This document shows positions 41,250 through 50,049 of a DNA stretch of 64,000 nt, piece after piece. The notes beneath the pieces were generated by a model that had not been told where the DNA came from, did not search any database, and saw nothing but the letters and a program-made list of their open reading frames with translations. Location: NCBI RefSeq assembly GCF_020616335.1, contig NZ_CP085051.1:1984001-2048000 (forward strand). Reading direction: 5' to 3'. The number at the start of each line of letters is the position of its first letter. Positions within the stretch are counted from its first letter, which is position 1. Source of the DNA: Corynebacterium uberis (GTDB taxonomy: Bacteria; Actinomycetota; Actinomycetes; Mycobacteriales; Mycobacteriaceae). Both the position numbers and the translations under genes were made by a program.

Positions 41250-41728
41250 GCGATGTACACGTTGGCGTTGTCGCCGCCGGTGCAATGCACGTAGCCGCCC
41301 CGATCCGCACAATGCATGGAGTAATACAAGCTGGTCACCGGGCTGAACACCACCACGTCACGCTCCAGCTGCCGATCCTGCAAGTAGGCCCGCACCCACT
41401 CATCGCGCACCGCCAACGCAAAATCATCGCTGGTGGGACCGGACTTGTACACGTTGTTAAAGTCCCCAGTCGGCTGCTGGGAACGCGCGGCATCATTGAC
41501 CGGCTCCGCATCCCCCGGTAGCTGCGCCCGCGGGCGCGCCTCCTGCTGCGGGGTCGTCTGCTGCGACGTGCCAGACACCGTCGTGGTTGCGCTGACGGTC
41601 GTCTCCGGGGCAGCCGCCGGGTGGGGCTGCTCGTGGTTATGCGAATAGAGCCACGTGCCCGCGGCCACGCCCACGGCGATGGCAGCGGCAGCAGCAGAGC
41701 CAATGATGACAGCTACGTTGCGATCCAC
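41246..41728 (-). CDS. Hypothetical membrane-anchored secreted protein
   Basis: 160 residues: one N-terminal membrane segment (VAVIIGSAAAAAIAVGVAAGTWLY, 5-28), a Thr/Gln/Pro-rich spacer (35-85), then a small folded part with two Cys (MHCADRGGYVHCTGG) that may form a disulfide. It is the first gene of a two-gene unit with the beta-lactamase-like lipoprotein. It looks like a corynebacterial extracytoplasmic protein of unknown function. Confidence 0.65.
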   Translation of the reverse strand: MDRNVAVIIGSAAAAAIAVGVAAGTWLYSHNHEQPHPAAAPETTVSATTTVSGTSQQTTPQQEARPRAQLPGDAEPVNDAARSQQPTGDFNNVYKSGPTSDDFALAVRDEWVRAYLQDRQLERDVVVFSPVTSLYYSMHCADRGGYVHCTGGDNANVYIA

Positions 41729-41746
41729 GGCAGTAGCCTAGTCAGA

Positions 41747-42025
41747 CTAGTCCCGGCCCGCCAGCAAACGCTGCAGCTCCTTGATATCGTTGCCACGCTT
41801 GCGGCTGCGCAGCACCCCCACCACGATCAAGCCGGCAAGAATAGCCCCGCTGACCAGCAGAATCTTCTGCGCCTCCGGGTCCTTCAGACGCGCGGTCGCC
41901 TGCCGCTTGGCATCATCAACCAAGTTCTTCGGCTTGCTGCGATCCGCCAGCTGGTCCAGCGTGCTGGCCAGCTGACTGCGGGTGCGCTCGATGTCGCGCT
42001 GAATATCTTCAATGCTGCGTGCCAC
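41747..42025 (-). CDS. DUF3618 family small membrane protein
   Basis: 92 residues from GTG 42025, which has GGGAGAAG upstream; the longer frame to 42073 is probably not used. The start ARSIEDIQRDIERTRSQLASTLDQLADR is the DUF3618 signature (an amphipathic helix), followed by KNLVDDAKRQ and one C-terminal membrane segment (ILLVSGAILAGLIVVGVL) with a basic tail. Function unknown; such proteins are widespread in actinobacteria. Confidence 0.8.
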   Translation of the reverse strand: MARSIEDIQRDIERTRSQLASTLDQLADRSKPKNLVDDAKRQATARLKDPEAQKILLVSGAILAGLIVVGVLRSRKRGNDIKELQRLLAGRD

Positions 42026-42114
42026 GTGTCTTCTCCCAGTAGTTAGATTTTTGGCTACAGATACCTCCCGCATAGTCTAGCCCCCATCCGATACCCCCGG
42101 TTAGAGTGGGCGAC

Positions 42115-42597
42115 ATGACTTCCCCTCGACTCTCTCCCGGCGACCCCGCCCCAGCATTTTCGCTTCCCGACGCCCACGGCACCACCGTCAGCCTGTCCGA
42201 CTACTCCGGGCGCCACGTCATCGTCTACTTCTACCCCCGCGCCAACACCCCCGGATGCACCACCGAGGCGTGCGACTTCCGCGACAGCCTCACCCAACTG
42301 AACGGACTCGGCGATGGCGACGGCGTCGCCGTGATCGGCATCTCCCCCGACAGCCCCGAAGCCCTCGCCCGCTTCGCCGCGGACCACGACCTGACCTTCC
42401 CCCTCCTGTCCGACCCGGACAAAACCACCCTCAGCGCCTGGGGCGCCTTCGGGGAAAAGAAAAACTACGGCAAGACCGTCCACGGAGTCATCCGCTCCAC
42501 GTTCCTCGTCGCCCCCGACGGCACCATCGCCCAAGCCTGGTACAACGTCAAGGCCACCGGGCACGTGGCCCGGATCCTGCGCGACATTGAGCTCTAG
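42115..42597 (+). CDS. bcp: Peroxiredoxin, Bcp/PrxQ type
   Basis: 160 residues from ATG 42115. The peroxidatic Cys48 in YPRANTPGCTTEACDFRD and resolving Cys53 five residues later define the atypical two-Cys Bcp/PrxQ group. It reduces hydroperoxides using thioredoxin. TAGAGT ends 7 nt before the ATG and no Shine-Dalgarno box is seen, so translation is probably leaderless. It is divergent from the DUF3618 gene. Confidence 0.93.
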   Translation: MTSPRLSPGDPAPAFSLPDAHGTTVSLSDYSGRHVIVYFYPRANTPGCTTEACDFRDSLTQLNGLGDGDGVAVIGISPDSPEALARFAADHDLTFPLLSDPDKTTLSAWGAFGEKKNYGKTVHGVIRSTFLVAPDGTIAQAWYNVKATGHVARILRDIEL

Positions 42598-42669
42598 CGC
42601 ACCGCGAACACCCAAGTGCGCTAGCGGGGGGCGGCCACCGCTAGCGCCATAGGCTGCTCTGCTAGCGCA
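42594..42669. terminator. Convergent terminator region with iterated CTAGCGC palindromes
   Basis: Two hairpins stand between the convergent bcp and sortase genes: CTAGCGCA (42594) with TGCGCTAG (42617), and GCTAGCGG (42620) with CCGCTAGC (42638). A further GCTAGCGCAC follows at 42660. No T run is present, so Rho-independent termination is not assured. Confidence 0.5.
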
Positions 42670-43372
42670 CCGGCTCTGCGACAGTGACGATGTTGTCGGC
42701 ATAGCCCAACTGGCCGCCCACAAACTCACCACCGCAAGTAATGAGCACCAGCTTGTTCTCTCCGGTGGTGTTGTTGACCACCTCGGGCCAGTCGGCACCC
42801 TTGGTCACGTGTACCGGCGCCTCAGTGACCCGGAACTGCCGATCCTCCCCGTTCACATTCACGGTGAACTCCTCACCGACCTTCATATCCACGAAGCGGC
42901 GGGCAAAACCATCACCCTGCCCCGCAAAGTTGACGTGCCCGGTAATTACTGAAGAGCCCACGTCACCCTCATCGCCAGGCACCGCAGACGCCGAATACCA
43001 GCCCAGCTTGGAAATATCCTGCGGCGGCAGCAACGCACCCTGGTCCGTCAGCTGCACCAAATCCACCGGGGCGGTCTGCCCACCAGCGGTCATGGACATG
43101 CTCTGCACCCCGTCGTGCTCCCCGGGGGCGGCCTCCATCTCATGCTCCTGCGCCCCGGAATCATCCACGGCCGGGACACTCGTCTCCGCCGCCGAGCCCG
43201 CCTGCGAATCATTATCAGACCCGCAGGACACAAAGCCCCACACCGCCAACGCCACAACCACCACGAGCCCCAGAATTGCCGCGATGAGCGTACGCCGATT
43301 CAACGCCCGCTGATCACCGCCAACCGGCACGCTCGACGAACCTTCATCTAGACCATCACCAAATTCAGACAT
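42662..43372 (-). CDS. Class F sortase
   Basis: 236 residues: short cytoplasmic start, membrane anchor (TLIAAILGLVVVVALAVWGFV, 29-49), then an acidic spacer and a sortase domain (about 95-236). The His is in VITGHVNFAG and the Cys in LVLITCGGEF, matching the class F pattern TGHV...TCGG. Sortases cut a sorting signal and attach proteins to the wall; no LPXTG-type substrate gene is in the window. Odd point: I find no Arg between the Cys and the very last residue (the end reads GYADNIVTVAEPVR), although sortases normally use an Arg there. Confidence 0.85.
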   Translation of the reverse strand: MSEFGDGLDEGSSSVPVGGDQRALNRRTLIAAILGLVVVVALAVWGFVSCGSDNDSQAGSAAETSVPAVDDSGAQEHEMEAAPGEHDGVQSMSMTAGGQTAPVDLVQLTDQGALLPPQDISKLGWYSASAVPGDEGDVGSSVITGHVNFAGQGDGFARRFVDMKVGEEFTVNVNGEDRQFRVTEAPVHVTKGADWPEVVNNTTGENKLVLITCGGEFVGGQLGYADNIVTVAEPVR

Positions 43373-43619
43373 GCCCTAAAAGATACCTGGGCCGCCACCC
43401 CCACGCAGCCGCCACTCCCCACCAACGACCCCCCGCGCCCACCTTTTATATAAGGCCCCAAGAATCCGTGCGTGACCAGGGCGTTGCCCCAGCCGCGCTG
43501 CGCCCTTCGCAGCCCGCTTCCCGACGCCCCCTGCCCGCACCGACCTCCCCTCGGGGCGCCCTCCCGTCCCCGGGCCCCTGCGGCGCTCCTGCCCCGCCCC
43601 GGGGCCCCTCCCGACACCG

Positions 43620-43712
43620 TGTGACTGGTGTGACGGGGCAAGTGCGCAAATCACCCCCGAAACGGCCCCTTTTCACCCCCGAAAACGCACTCTGTAAACC
43701 TCACCAGTCACA
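43620..43712. repeat. 93-bp element with 11-bp terminal inverted repeats, copy 1
   Basis: It begins TGTGACTGGTG and ends CACCAGTCACA, a perfect inverted repeat. The interior contains AAGTGCGCAAATCACCCCCG and two CACCCCCGAAA blocks. It is too short for a gene and looks like a MITE or an intergenic structured repeat. Confidence 0.8.
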
Positions 43713-43857
43713 CGCTGCAAAGCGGGGCACCGCAGAGCCCCCTCCCGCACCACACGCTGCAAAGCGGGGCACCGCAAGGCCGCCGCACCGCCCACCCCGA
43801 CCGGGGCACCGTCCTCCCTCGCAACGCCCCTGCCCGTCGGGACCTCTCCCGACACCG

Positions 43858-43950
43858 TGTGACTGGTGTGACAGGGCAAGTGCGCAAATCACCCCCGAAA
43901 CGGCGCCTTTTCACCCCCGAAACCGCACTCTGTAAACCACACCAGTCACA
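43858..43950. repeat. 93-bp element with 11-bp terminal inverted repeats, copy 2
   Basis: Same length and same perfect ends as copy 1, in the same orientation 238 bp further on, differing at only about five or six positions. Flanking sequence (CTCCCGACACCG before, CGCTGCAAAGCGG after) is also shared, so the duplicated unit is longer than the inverted-repeat element. Confidence 0.8.
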
Positions 43951-44035
43951 CGCTGCAAAGCGGCAGCACCCCAGCCCCCTCCCCCACCACACGGCCCAAA
44001 GCGGCAGCACCCCAGCCCCCTCCCCCACCACACAC

Positions 44036-44078
44036 AAAAAGGGCGGGGCACACAGCCAGCCCGCCGTGCACCCCGCCC
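44036..44078 (-). terminator. Terminator after the gene at 44095-45075
   Basis: On the minus strand GGGCGGGGTGCAC pairs with GTGTGCCCCGCCC (small mismatch) and is followed by TTTTTGTG, 17 nt past the stop codon. Confidence 0.8.
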
Positions 44079-44094
44079 TCGGGACCCTTGCCCG

Positions 44095-45075
44095 CTACCG
44101 CAGGAGGTCTTCGTTGATATACGCCGAGGTGAATTCCTCGTTAACCACCGTGGCGCCGGCCCCGTCGAGGACGCGCAGCGTGTAGCCGTCGACCAGGATG
44201 GTGTTGGGGTTGGCGGGGACGCGGAAGTATCCGTGGTCGGGGTTAGCGGTGGACATGTCTACGTCGGCTTCAAAGCCCATGCCGTCGCGCAGTCCGCGGT
44301 AGTAGTAGCGCCCGTTGTCGGGGTTTTCGCAGATGACTAGGTCGGTGCGTGGGCTTTTTCCGGCGAAGACCCAGGTGTCTATGGAGTTGCATTGGGCGTC
44401 TGGGGTTCCTTCCCAGCCGGAGTGGTTGAGGAAGAGCGGGTAGCCGGCGGATTTGCTGACCAAGGGGGGTGCGTCTGGGCTGGTGTGGGTGCGGGGAGTG
44501 GGGGTGGGGGTGGGGGACTTATCGCAGCGCACGACTTTCTTGCGAACTTGCTCGGGCACGCCGTCTCGGTCCATCTGTGCGGTGTCCATGCAGCCCCATC
44601 CGGTGTCGGTGACTCCGTGGCGGCTGTATTCTTGCCACGCTCCGTCGACGAGGTGGTAGATGCGAATGTCTCCGGAGTAGGCAAGGCCGCTTTGCATCCA
44701 GGCGCCGTCGCAGTACATGACTAGGTTGAGCTTTTCTGTGCCCGGGGAGCGGTGTAGGTAGTCCAGCGAGCAGACGTCGGCTTGCGCCTGGGCAGGTGGT
44801 TGTTCGCTTTGCGACGCCGCGGGGCTCGCCGTCGGTGCCGATTGTTCGGTTGTCTCCACCGGGGCGGCGGTGGGTTCGGGGTCTTTATGGAGCACCCAGT
44901 ACCAGGAGGCGGCGATGAGGGCGGCGACCACGATGATTCCAATGACCGCGGCGACCACCCCTGTCCAGTTTTTGCGCTGGGGTTCGGGTTCGACCTGCTG
45001 GCCCCATCCTGGACTGCCGCTGTCTTGGCCCTGTCCGGGGCCATTGTGCTCAACCCAAAAATCGGAATCTGACAT
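44095..45075 (-). CDS. Hypothetical membrane-anchored extracytoplasmic protein
   Basis: 326 residues. An N-terminal cytoplasmic stretch of 36 residues (Gly/Gln/Pro-rich), one membrane segment (VVAAVIGIIVVAALIAASWYW, 40-60), a Pro/Thr/Ala spacer, then two similar halves each with a Cys pair and Trp residues (VCSLDYLHRSPGT...MYCDG; AQCNSIDTW...VICENPDNGRYYYRG), separated by a Thr/Pro run (KSPTPTPTPRTHTSPD). The repeated C...D-W/Y...C pattern suggests two copies of a small secreted domain. No known family recognised. A clear terminator follows. Confidence 0.65.
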   Translation of the reverse strand: MSDSDFWVEHNGPGQGQDSGSPGWGQQVEPEPQRKNWTGVVAAVIGIIVVAALIAASWYWVLHKDPEPTAAPVETTEQSAPTASPAASQSEQPPAQAQADVCSLDYLHRSPGTEKLNLVMYCDGAWMQSGLAYSGDIRIYHLVDGAWQEYSRHGVTDTGWGCMDTAQMDRDGVPEQVRKKVVRCDKSPTPTPTPRTHTSPDAPPLVSKSAGYPLFLNHSGWEGTPDAQCNSIDTWVFAGKSPRTDLVICENPDNGRYYYRGLRDGMGFEADVDMSTANPDHGYFRVPANPNTILVDGYTLRVLDGAGATVVNEEFTSAYINEDLLR

Positions 45076-45938
45076 CGCTACTCTCCTGACGGTCTGTCAC
45101 AAAGTCTCGGCGCACACCGGCGCTTTATAGCTTCCCATTATGCAACCCTCAGCATGGATGCGCAGGGCCGCGATCACGCTCGGCGTGGCGGCGGCACCGC
45201 CGACTCCCGGCACAAAGGCCTTGGCCGCGATTGTCCAATTGCCTTAGCGCGCCGGAGTTGCCAATGCAGATAACCCGATGGCTCGGTCCACAGCACCGCT
45301 GTGCCACGCATCGCTATACAACAAAAACGGACACCATCGGGCGAGAAACCGACACCCGCAATTGCCATGAAACTACCCCCGCTACCCCCACCGGATTGGG
45401 GGCCACATTCGCCGCTTATACACCGGCCCCAAACAACTGCACTACCGGCACTATCTTTCTGCCTCTTGCGCCTTCGACAGGTTTGCAAAGGCTTCTTATC
45501 CCACCTCAGCGCTATGGTTTAGCACAATTGCTTCGCCACACCAGTCATGGGACTCGCGTGCGCCCGATCACACTAGCGAACCAGCACGACCGCGCCCACA
45601 ACTCGGGAGTGGACCTTAATTTCTCCCCTGTTTGCCCACATCACACACTCACAACCCACACGGCGACCCTCGGCGCCGCCCTACCGTCGATGATCGCGGA
45701 CACACACCGCAGTACCCAGACGCCACAATGGAATTAGTTTCGCAATATAAAATTTGTATCTAGGTATAAATAAACAACTCTTGCGAGTTAGGCCAATAGT
45801 ACTTCCACTTCCCCTACCTGCGGGAACAGGCCACCGAATTGCACCGCGGTGTACTAAACACTGCCGACTCCCCTAAACCCCCATCTACGCCCGGAAGGAC
45901 CCCGCCCCCACGGGGAACTCTCCGAGCTAAAAAACCAG
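45076..45938. other. Gene-free region next to the 3' end of tRNA-Leu, 860 bp
   Basis: Less GC-rich than its neighbours, with an AT-rich patch at 45738-45780. A 168-codon frame on the plus strand (45231-45737) has no ribosome binding site, odd composition (rich in Thr, His, Pro) and no recognisable motif. The region lies at the 3' end of a tRNA gene, where elements often integrate, but I find no integrase or copy of the tRNA end. Confidence 0.5.
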
Positions 45939-46021
45939 TGCGCCCGGGGGGACTTGAACCCCCACGTCCGTCGGACACTGGAACCTAAATCCAGCGCGTC
46001 TGCCTATTCCGCCACGGGCGC
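45939..46021 (-). tRNA. tRNA-Leu (TAG anticodon)
   Basis: On the minus strand: acceptor GCGCCCG/CGGGCGC, anticodon arm CTGGATTTAGGTTCCAG, a long variable arm as expected for tRNA-Leu, and T-arm GGGGGTTCAAGTCCCCC. The 3' CCA is not encoded. Confidence 0.93.
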
Positions 46022-46073
46022 GCAACAATGATTCAGTATAGTGCACTGCCTTCAGGCGGGTACTCTAGGACGG

Positions 46074-46526
46074 GTGAGTAAGAAGGAAAGTCAACGCCGC
46101 CAGCACAAACGTGCGCGGTTCACCCACGTCCTCCTGCTCGCAGCCATGGTGGCCGTGAGCATCGCTTTGGCGTGGTGGCAATGGACCCGTTACAAGTCCG
46201 GAACCGGAACATTCCAAAACTTGGGATATGCCCTACAGTGGCCGCTCATCGGCGGCTTCTTTGTCTTCGCGTATCGCAAGTACCTAGAGTATGAGAACCT
46301 CATGATCGACGCGGAAAACTCGGCGGACGATCCGGACTTCCTCTTCGAACTCGACCAGAAGAAATTCGACGCCGCCGACGCACCGCGGGAGATTGACGCA
46401 GACTTCCTGCCGCAGCGCCCCCAGGTAGACATCGAAGAGTTCAACGCGCTCAACACCCCACGCAGGGGCGACACTGACGTGGCAGGCTTGGATGGCAACC
46501 CCCGAACCCCCAGAAAGGACACCTAG
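46074..46526 (+). CDS. LprD-like membrane protein
   Basis: 150 residues from GTG 46074 (SKKESQRRQHKRARF...). Two membrane segments (FTHVLLLAAMVAVSIALAWWQW and GYALQWPLIGGFFVFAYRKYL) joined by TRYKSGTGTFQNLGYALQWP, the strongly conserved motif of mycobacterial LprD (Rv1343c). The acidic C-terminus (residues 75-150) is corynebacterial in character. In mycobacteria the gene also neighbours a DUF3817 gene. TACTCT ends 7 nt before the GTG; no ribosome binding site is seen, so it may be leaderless. Function unknown. Confidence 0.8.
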   Translation: MSKKESQRRQHKRARFTHVLLLAAMVAVSIALAWWQWTRYKSGTGTFQNLGYALQWPLIGGFFVFAYRKYLEYENLMIDAENSADDPDFLFELDQKKFDAADAPREIDADFLPQRPQVDIEEFNALNTPRRGDTDVAGLDGNPRTPRKDT

Positions 46527-46534
46527 ATTCCGCA

Positions 46535-46906
46535 ATGACTTCCCCTGATCAGCCCACCACCCCCGTGCGGGTCCACCCCGAGCGCCAGCGCCGCGTCCGC
46601 CAGGCGCTGACCATCTTCACCATTGCGGCCTGGGTGACCGGCACGCTCTTGCTGTGCCTGTGCGTGCGCATGGTGTGCCAATACCTGCTGCACATGGAGC
46701 TGCCCGAGTGGGCAGGGCTCATCGCCAAGATCCACGGCTGGGCGTATATCTGCTTCTTGGCCGCCACGCTCAACCTTGGGCTCAAGGCGCGATGGGAGCC
46801 GGCGCGGTGGATCACCACCGCAATTTCCGGCGTTGTTCCCTTCTTGTCCTTCTTTGTCGAGCACTGGCGCCGCCGTGAGGTGACAAAGAAGTTCCAGCTG
46901 AACTAG
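46535..46906 (+). CDS. DUF3817 integral membrane protein
   Basis: 123 residues with three membrane segments and the DUF3817 features: EWAGLIAKIHGWAYICFLAATLNLGLKARW, then PFLSFFVEHWRRREV at the end. It is the Rv1342c counterpart, 8 nt after the LprD-like gene and convergent with rdgB, whose stop overlaps its stop by 4 nt. Function unknown. Confidence 0.85.
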   Translation: MTSPDQPTTPVRVHPERQRRVRQALTIFTIAAWVTGTLLLCLCVRMVCQYLLHMELPEWAGLIAKIHGWAYICFLAATLNLGLKARWEPARWITTAISGVVPFLSFFVEHWRRREVTKKFQLN

Positions 46907-47535
46907 GCCCCGTCGCGCTGCGCGAGCTCTTTGATACGCACCGCCAACTGGCTGAGTGCCTTACCCCGGTGGGAAAGGGAATCCTTTTCCTCCGGGGTTA
47001 GTTGTGCCGCGGTGCGGCGGGTGCCGGAGTGGCCGTCTTCCTCGTTGGGGACGAACAGCGGGTCATACCCGAATCCGCCCTCGCCGGCGGGCTCGCGCAG
47101 GATGCGGCCCGCCCACTGGCCGGTGGCCAGGGTCTCTTCCCCGTCCGGGGTAACCAGTGCGCACACGGAGACGAAGGCGGCCTGGCGGCGCGAGTCGGGG
47201 ACGCTGGCCAGCTGGCTGAGCAGCAGGGCGTTGTTGGCGGCGTCGTCGCCGTGGGTGCCTGACCAGCGTGCGGAGAGCACCCCGGGCATGCCGCCGAGTT
47301 CCTCGACGGTTAGGCCGGAGTCGTCGGCAACCGTGGCTAGCCCGGTGTGCGCGACTCCCGCGCGCGCCTTGATCAGGGCGTTGTCGGCGAAGGTGCGGCC
47401 GGTTTCCTCGGGCTCGGGGTAGGCCGGGACGTCGGCGAGGCGGAGGAGTTCCACCCCGGCGACGTCGTGAGCATCGAGGATGCGCTGGAGTTCGACGAGC
47501 TTCTTGGGGTTGTTGGAGGCGACGAGGAGTTTCAT
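46903..47535 (-). CDS. rdgB: XTP/dITP pyrophosphatase
   Basis: 210 residues. N-terminal [18 protein letters not shown] (SxNxxK substrate motif), [24 protein letters not shown] and the C-terminal [10 protein letters not shown]...[10 protein letters not shown] are the Ham1/RdgB landmarks. It hydrolyses non-canonical purine triphosphates and so prevents their incorporation into DNA. Its ATG overlaps the rph stop by 4 nt; rph-rdgB is a conserved actinobacterial pair. Confidence 0.95.
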   Translation of the reverse strand: MKLLVASNNPKKLVELQRILDAHDVAGVELLRLADVPAYPEPEETGRTFADNALIKARAGVAHTGLATVADDSGLTVEELGGMPGVLSARWSGTHGDDAANNALLLSQLASVPDSRRQAAFVSVCALVTPDGEETLATGQWAGRILREPAGEGGFGYDPLFVPNEEDGHSGTRRTAAQLTPEEKDSLSHRGKALSQLAVRIKELAQRDGA

Positions 47536-48266
47536 GAGGCGGACTCCAGGGCGTCGCGCTGGAGGGCGATGAGGTCCTGGCAGCCCGCCTGCGCGAGGTC
47601 GAGGAGTTCGCCGAGCTGGGCGCGGTCGAAGGTGCCCTCCTCACCGGTTCCCTGGATTTCCACGAAGCGGCCTGCTGCGGTCATGACCACGTTCATGTCT
47701 ACCTCGGCGCGGGAGTCTTCCTCGTAGGGAAGGTCGAGCACCGCGGTGCCGTCGACGATGCCCACGGAGACCGCGGCCACTGGGTCGCGCAGGGGGGAGC
47801 CGGGCACGACGCCGCGTGCGTGCAGTACCCCGATGGCGTCGGCAAGCGCAACATAGGCACCGGTGATCGACGCCGTGCGGGTGCCACCATCGGCCTGGAG
47901 GACATCGCAGTCAATGTTGATGGTGTTTTCGCCGAGTTCGCGCAGGTCCACTGCGGCGCGCAGGCTGCGCCCGATGAGCCGGGAGATCTCATGGGTACGC
48001 CCCTTGACCTTCCCGCGCATGGATTCCCGCGGCATCCGCTCCGAGGGGGCGGCGGGCAGCATCGCGTACTCCGCGGTGAGCCACCCCTCCCCCGAATCGC
48101 GTTTGAAGCGCGGCACCCCCTCGGCGATGGACGCCGTGCACAGCACCCGGGTCTGCCCGAACTCCACGAGCACGCTGCCCGCCGGGTTGGTGGTGAAATT
48201 GCGGGTGATGCGCACCGGGCGCAACTGGTCAACGGCCCTGCCGTCTGCACGAGACAAAGAACTCAT
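47532..48266 (-). CDS. rph: Ribonuclease PH
   Basis: 244 residues. [19 protein letters not shown], the phosphate-site region [17 protein letters not shown] and [20 protein letters not shown] are diagnostic for RNase PH, which trims tRNA 3' ends phosphorolytically. Coupled to rdgB and placed downstream of the MBL phosphodiesterase gene as in mycobacteria. Confidence 0.95.
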   Translation of the reverse strand: MSSLSRADGRAVDQLRPVRITRNFTTNPAGSVLVEFGQTRVLCTASIAEGVPRFKRDSGEGWLTAEYAMLPAAPSERMPRESMRGKVKGRTHEISRLIGRSLRAAVDLRELGENTINIDCDVLQADGGTRTASITGAYVALADAIGVLHARGVVPGSPLRDPVAAVSVGIVDGTAVLDLPYEEDSRAEVDMNVVMTAAGRFVEIQGTGEEGTFDRAQLGELLDLAQAGCQDLIALQRDALESAS

Positions 48267-48334
48267 AGCGCCCCAGGCTACCCGCGCCGCCGGTTGCGTT
48301 TCATCCCGGCGACAAATCCCCCGCCCCGGGCGGC

Positions 48335-49108
48335 CTAACCCGTGGTGTAGGTTGCCCCCGGCGCCCCAAATTCCACGGGGCCGTCAAATTCCCGGCGCGC
48401 CGCCGCCACCGCGTCTTCCGGATCCTCCCAGGGTGGAACGTGCACGATGACCAGCCGGCCTACCCCGGCCAGGCGGGCTGCCGTGCCGGCCTCCGCCCCA
48501 CACAGGTGCATGTCTGGGGCTTTGCCCTGACTGGTGGCACCCCAGTTGGCCTCGCAGAGGAAAACGTCCGCGCCGGCAGCTGCGGTGACCAGGTTGGGCG
48601 TCCAGCCGGAGTCGCCGGAGTAGACCACGCAGGCGCCGGTGTCGCGCTCAACGATGCGCAGGGAGTACGCCTCCACGGGGTGGACGGCGCGGTAGGGGGT
48701 GATGCTCAGGGCGTCGAGATGGTGGGTGCGGCCGTCCTCCCAGGCGGTGAACTCGAAGGTGTCGGAGCAGTCGTCGATGCCGTCGGGTTGGTCGTCGGCG
48801 CTGAGGCGGCCCAGGTGGACCGGCGCGGGTCCGGGGCCGAGCAGCTGGGAGCGGGTTCGGGCCGCGTGGGTGGGGTGAAAGCGGCGCCACACCATCAGCG
48901 AGGGGAAGTCGAGGCAGTGGTCGGCATGGAGGTGGGACAGGGCAACGTGGCAGGTCGCCGGGTCTGTCAGCGTCTGCAATCGCGCGAGGGCGCCGGGGCC
49001 TAGGTCCATGATCAGTCCGGGCATGCCTCCGGCCTCCAGGAGGTAGCCGGAGGCCGGGTTGTCCGGGGATCCCAAGCTGCCGGAGCTGCCGAGGATGGTC
49101 ACCTTCAT
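48335..49108 (-). CDS. Metallo-beta-lactamase-fold phosphodiesterase (Rv1339-like)
   Basis: 257 residues from ATG 49108 (a second ATG at 49114 adds two residues). The metal motif [14 protein letters not shown] (HxHxDH), a later YSGDSGWT and a C-terminal [12 protein letters not shown] fit the RNase Z-like/atypical class II phosphodiesterase group. The mycobacterial counterpart Rv1339, in the same murI-MBL-rph-rdgB order, is reported to hydrolyse cAMP. By that analogy it could lower cAMP here, relevant because corynebacterial GlxR responds to cAMP. Confidence 0.8.
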   Translation of the reverse strand: MKVTILGSSGSLGSPDNPASGYLLEAGGMPGLIMDLGPGALARLQTLTDPATCHVALSHLHADHCLDFPSLMVWRRFHPTHAARTRSQLLGPGPAPVHLGRLSADDQPDGIDDCSDTFEFTAWEDGRTHHLDALSITPYRAVHPVEAYSLRIVERDTGACVVYSGDSGWTPNLVTAAAGADVFLCEANWGATSQGKAPDMHLCGAEAGTAARLAGVGRLVIVHVPPWEDPEDAVAAARREFDGPVEFGAPGATYTTG

Positions 49109-49156
49109 GTCCACTACCCTGCCACGAAGGCGCCGCTAAGGGGGAATTGTGCCGGT

Positions 49157-50002
49157 CTAGGCTTCCCGCGGCGGCACGTCTGCGGGGGCTTCGCCGTAGT
49201 CCAGCTCGGTGGCGCCGGGGCCCAGGAAGCGGCTGGCCAAGCGCTCAAAAAGGGCCGGGTCGCCGGTGGTTTCAAAGTGGCGGGTGGGCGGTTGGTCGGG
49301 GTCGTGCTGGGCGAGCAGATCCCGGCGCGCCAGCGCGGTGAAGACGTCCTTGGTGGCTTCCTCGGCGGAGGAGACCAGGGTGACGGAATCCCCCATGGCC
49401 ATCTGGATGACTCCGGCGAGGTGAGGGTAGTGGGTGCAGCCGAGGACCAGGGTGTCTACTCCGGCGCGGCGGAGGGGTTCGAGGTAGCCGCGAGCGACGC
49501 CGAGGACCTCCGCGCCGGTGGTTTCTCCCCTTTCGACGAATTCGACGAAGCGGGGGCAGGCGGCGGCGAAGATCTCCACGCTGGGGTTGACGGAGAAGAG
49601 GTCCTGGTAGGCCCCGGAGTTGATGGTGCCGATGGTGCCGATGACCCCGATGCGCCCGTTGCGGGTAGTGGCCACCGCGCGGCGCACCGCGGGGTGGATG
49701 ACCTCGATGACGGGGACGCTGTAGCGTTCGCGCGCGTCATGGAGGAAGGATGCGGAGGCGGTGTTGCAGGCAATCACGATCATCTTGCAGCCGCGTGCCA
49801 CCAGCGAATCGGCGATGCGGGTGGCGTGTTCGCGGACCCGGGCGATGGGTAGCGGGCCGTAGGGGCCGTTGGCGGTGTCGCCGATATAAAGGATCGATTC
49901 ATCGGGCAGCTGATCCATCATGGTGCGCGCGACGGTCAGCCCGCCCAGTCCGGAATCGAACACACCGATCGGCGCCGTGTGCGCCCTGTCTTCTGCACTC
50001 AC
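49157..50002 (-). CDS. murI: Glutamate racemase
   Basis: 281 residues. [17 protein letters not shown], catalytic Cys in VIACNTASA and the second Cys in [11 protein letters not shown]. It makes D-glutamate for peptidoglycan. Follows the rhomboid and MarR genes in the same direction, as in related genomes. Confidence 0.95.
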   Translation of the reverse strand: MSAEDRAHTAPIGVFDSGLGGLTVARTMMDQLPDESILYIGDTANGPYGPLPIARVREHATRIADSLVARGCKMIVIACNTASASFLHDARERYSVPVIEVIHPAVRRAVATTRNGRIGVIGTIGTINSGAYQDLFSVNPSVEIFAAACPRFVEFVERGETTGAEVLGVARGYLEPLRRAGVDTLVLGCTHYPHLAGVIQMAMGDSVTLVSSAEEATKDVFTALARRDLLAQHDPDQPPTRHFETTGDPALFERLASRFLGPGATELDYGEAPADVPPREA

Positions 50003-50049
50003 GAGGCCCCATCCTACGCGTCGGCATACCGCGTGCCGACGCCGCGACC

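Larger units (their letters stand above)
43373..44094. other. Repeat-rich gene-free region, 720 bp
   Basis: GC-rich, no believable gene. It holds two 93-bp elements with terminal inverted repeats (separate entries) and, behind each, direct repeats of a unit beginning CTGCAAAGCGG followed by pyrimidine-rich sequence: two units ending GGGGCACCGCA at about 43714-43776, and two ending CAGCACCCCAGCCCCCT at about 43952-44030. Confidence 0.7.

Noticed and set aside
43714..44030. Short direct repeats that could suggest a CRISPR array
   Set aside because: The units are tandem copies without unique spacers of regular length, and no cas gene is near.
45231..45737. 168-codon frame in the region beside tRNA-Leu
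   Set aside because: No ribosome binding site, composition unlike a real protein, overlapped by an equally open frame on the other strand.
45076..46021. Integrated element at tRNA-Leu
   Set aside because: No integrase gene and no second copy of the tRNA 3' end were found, so only an unexplained region is reported.
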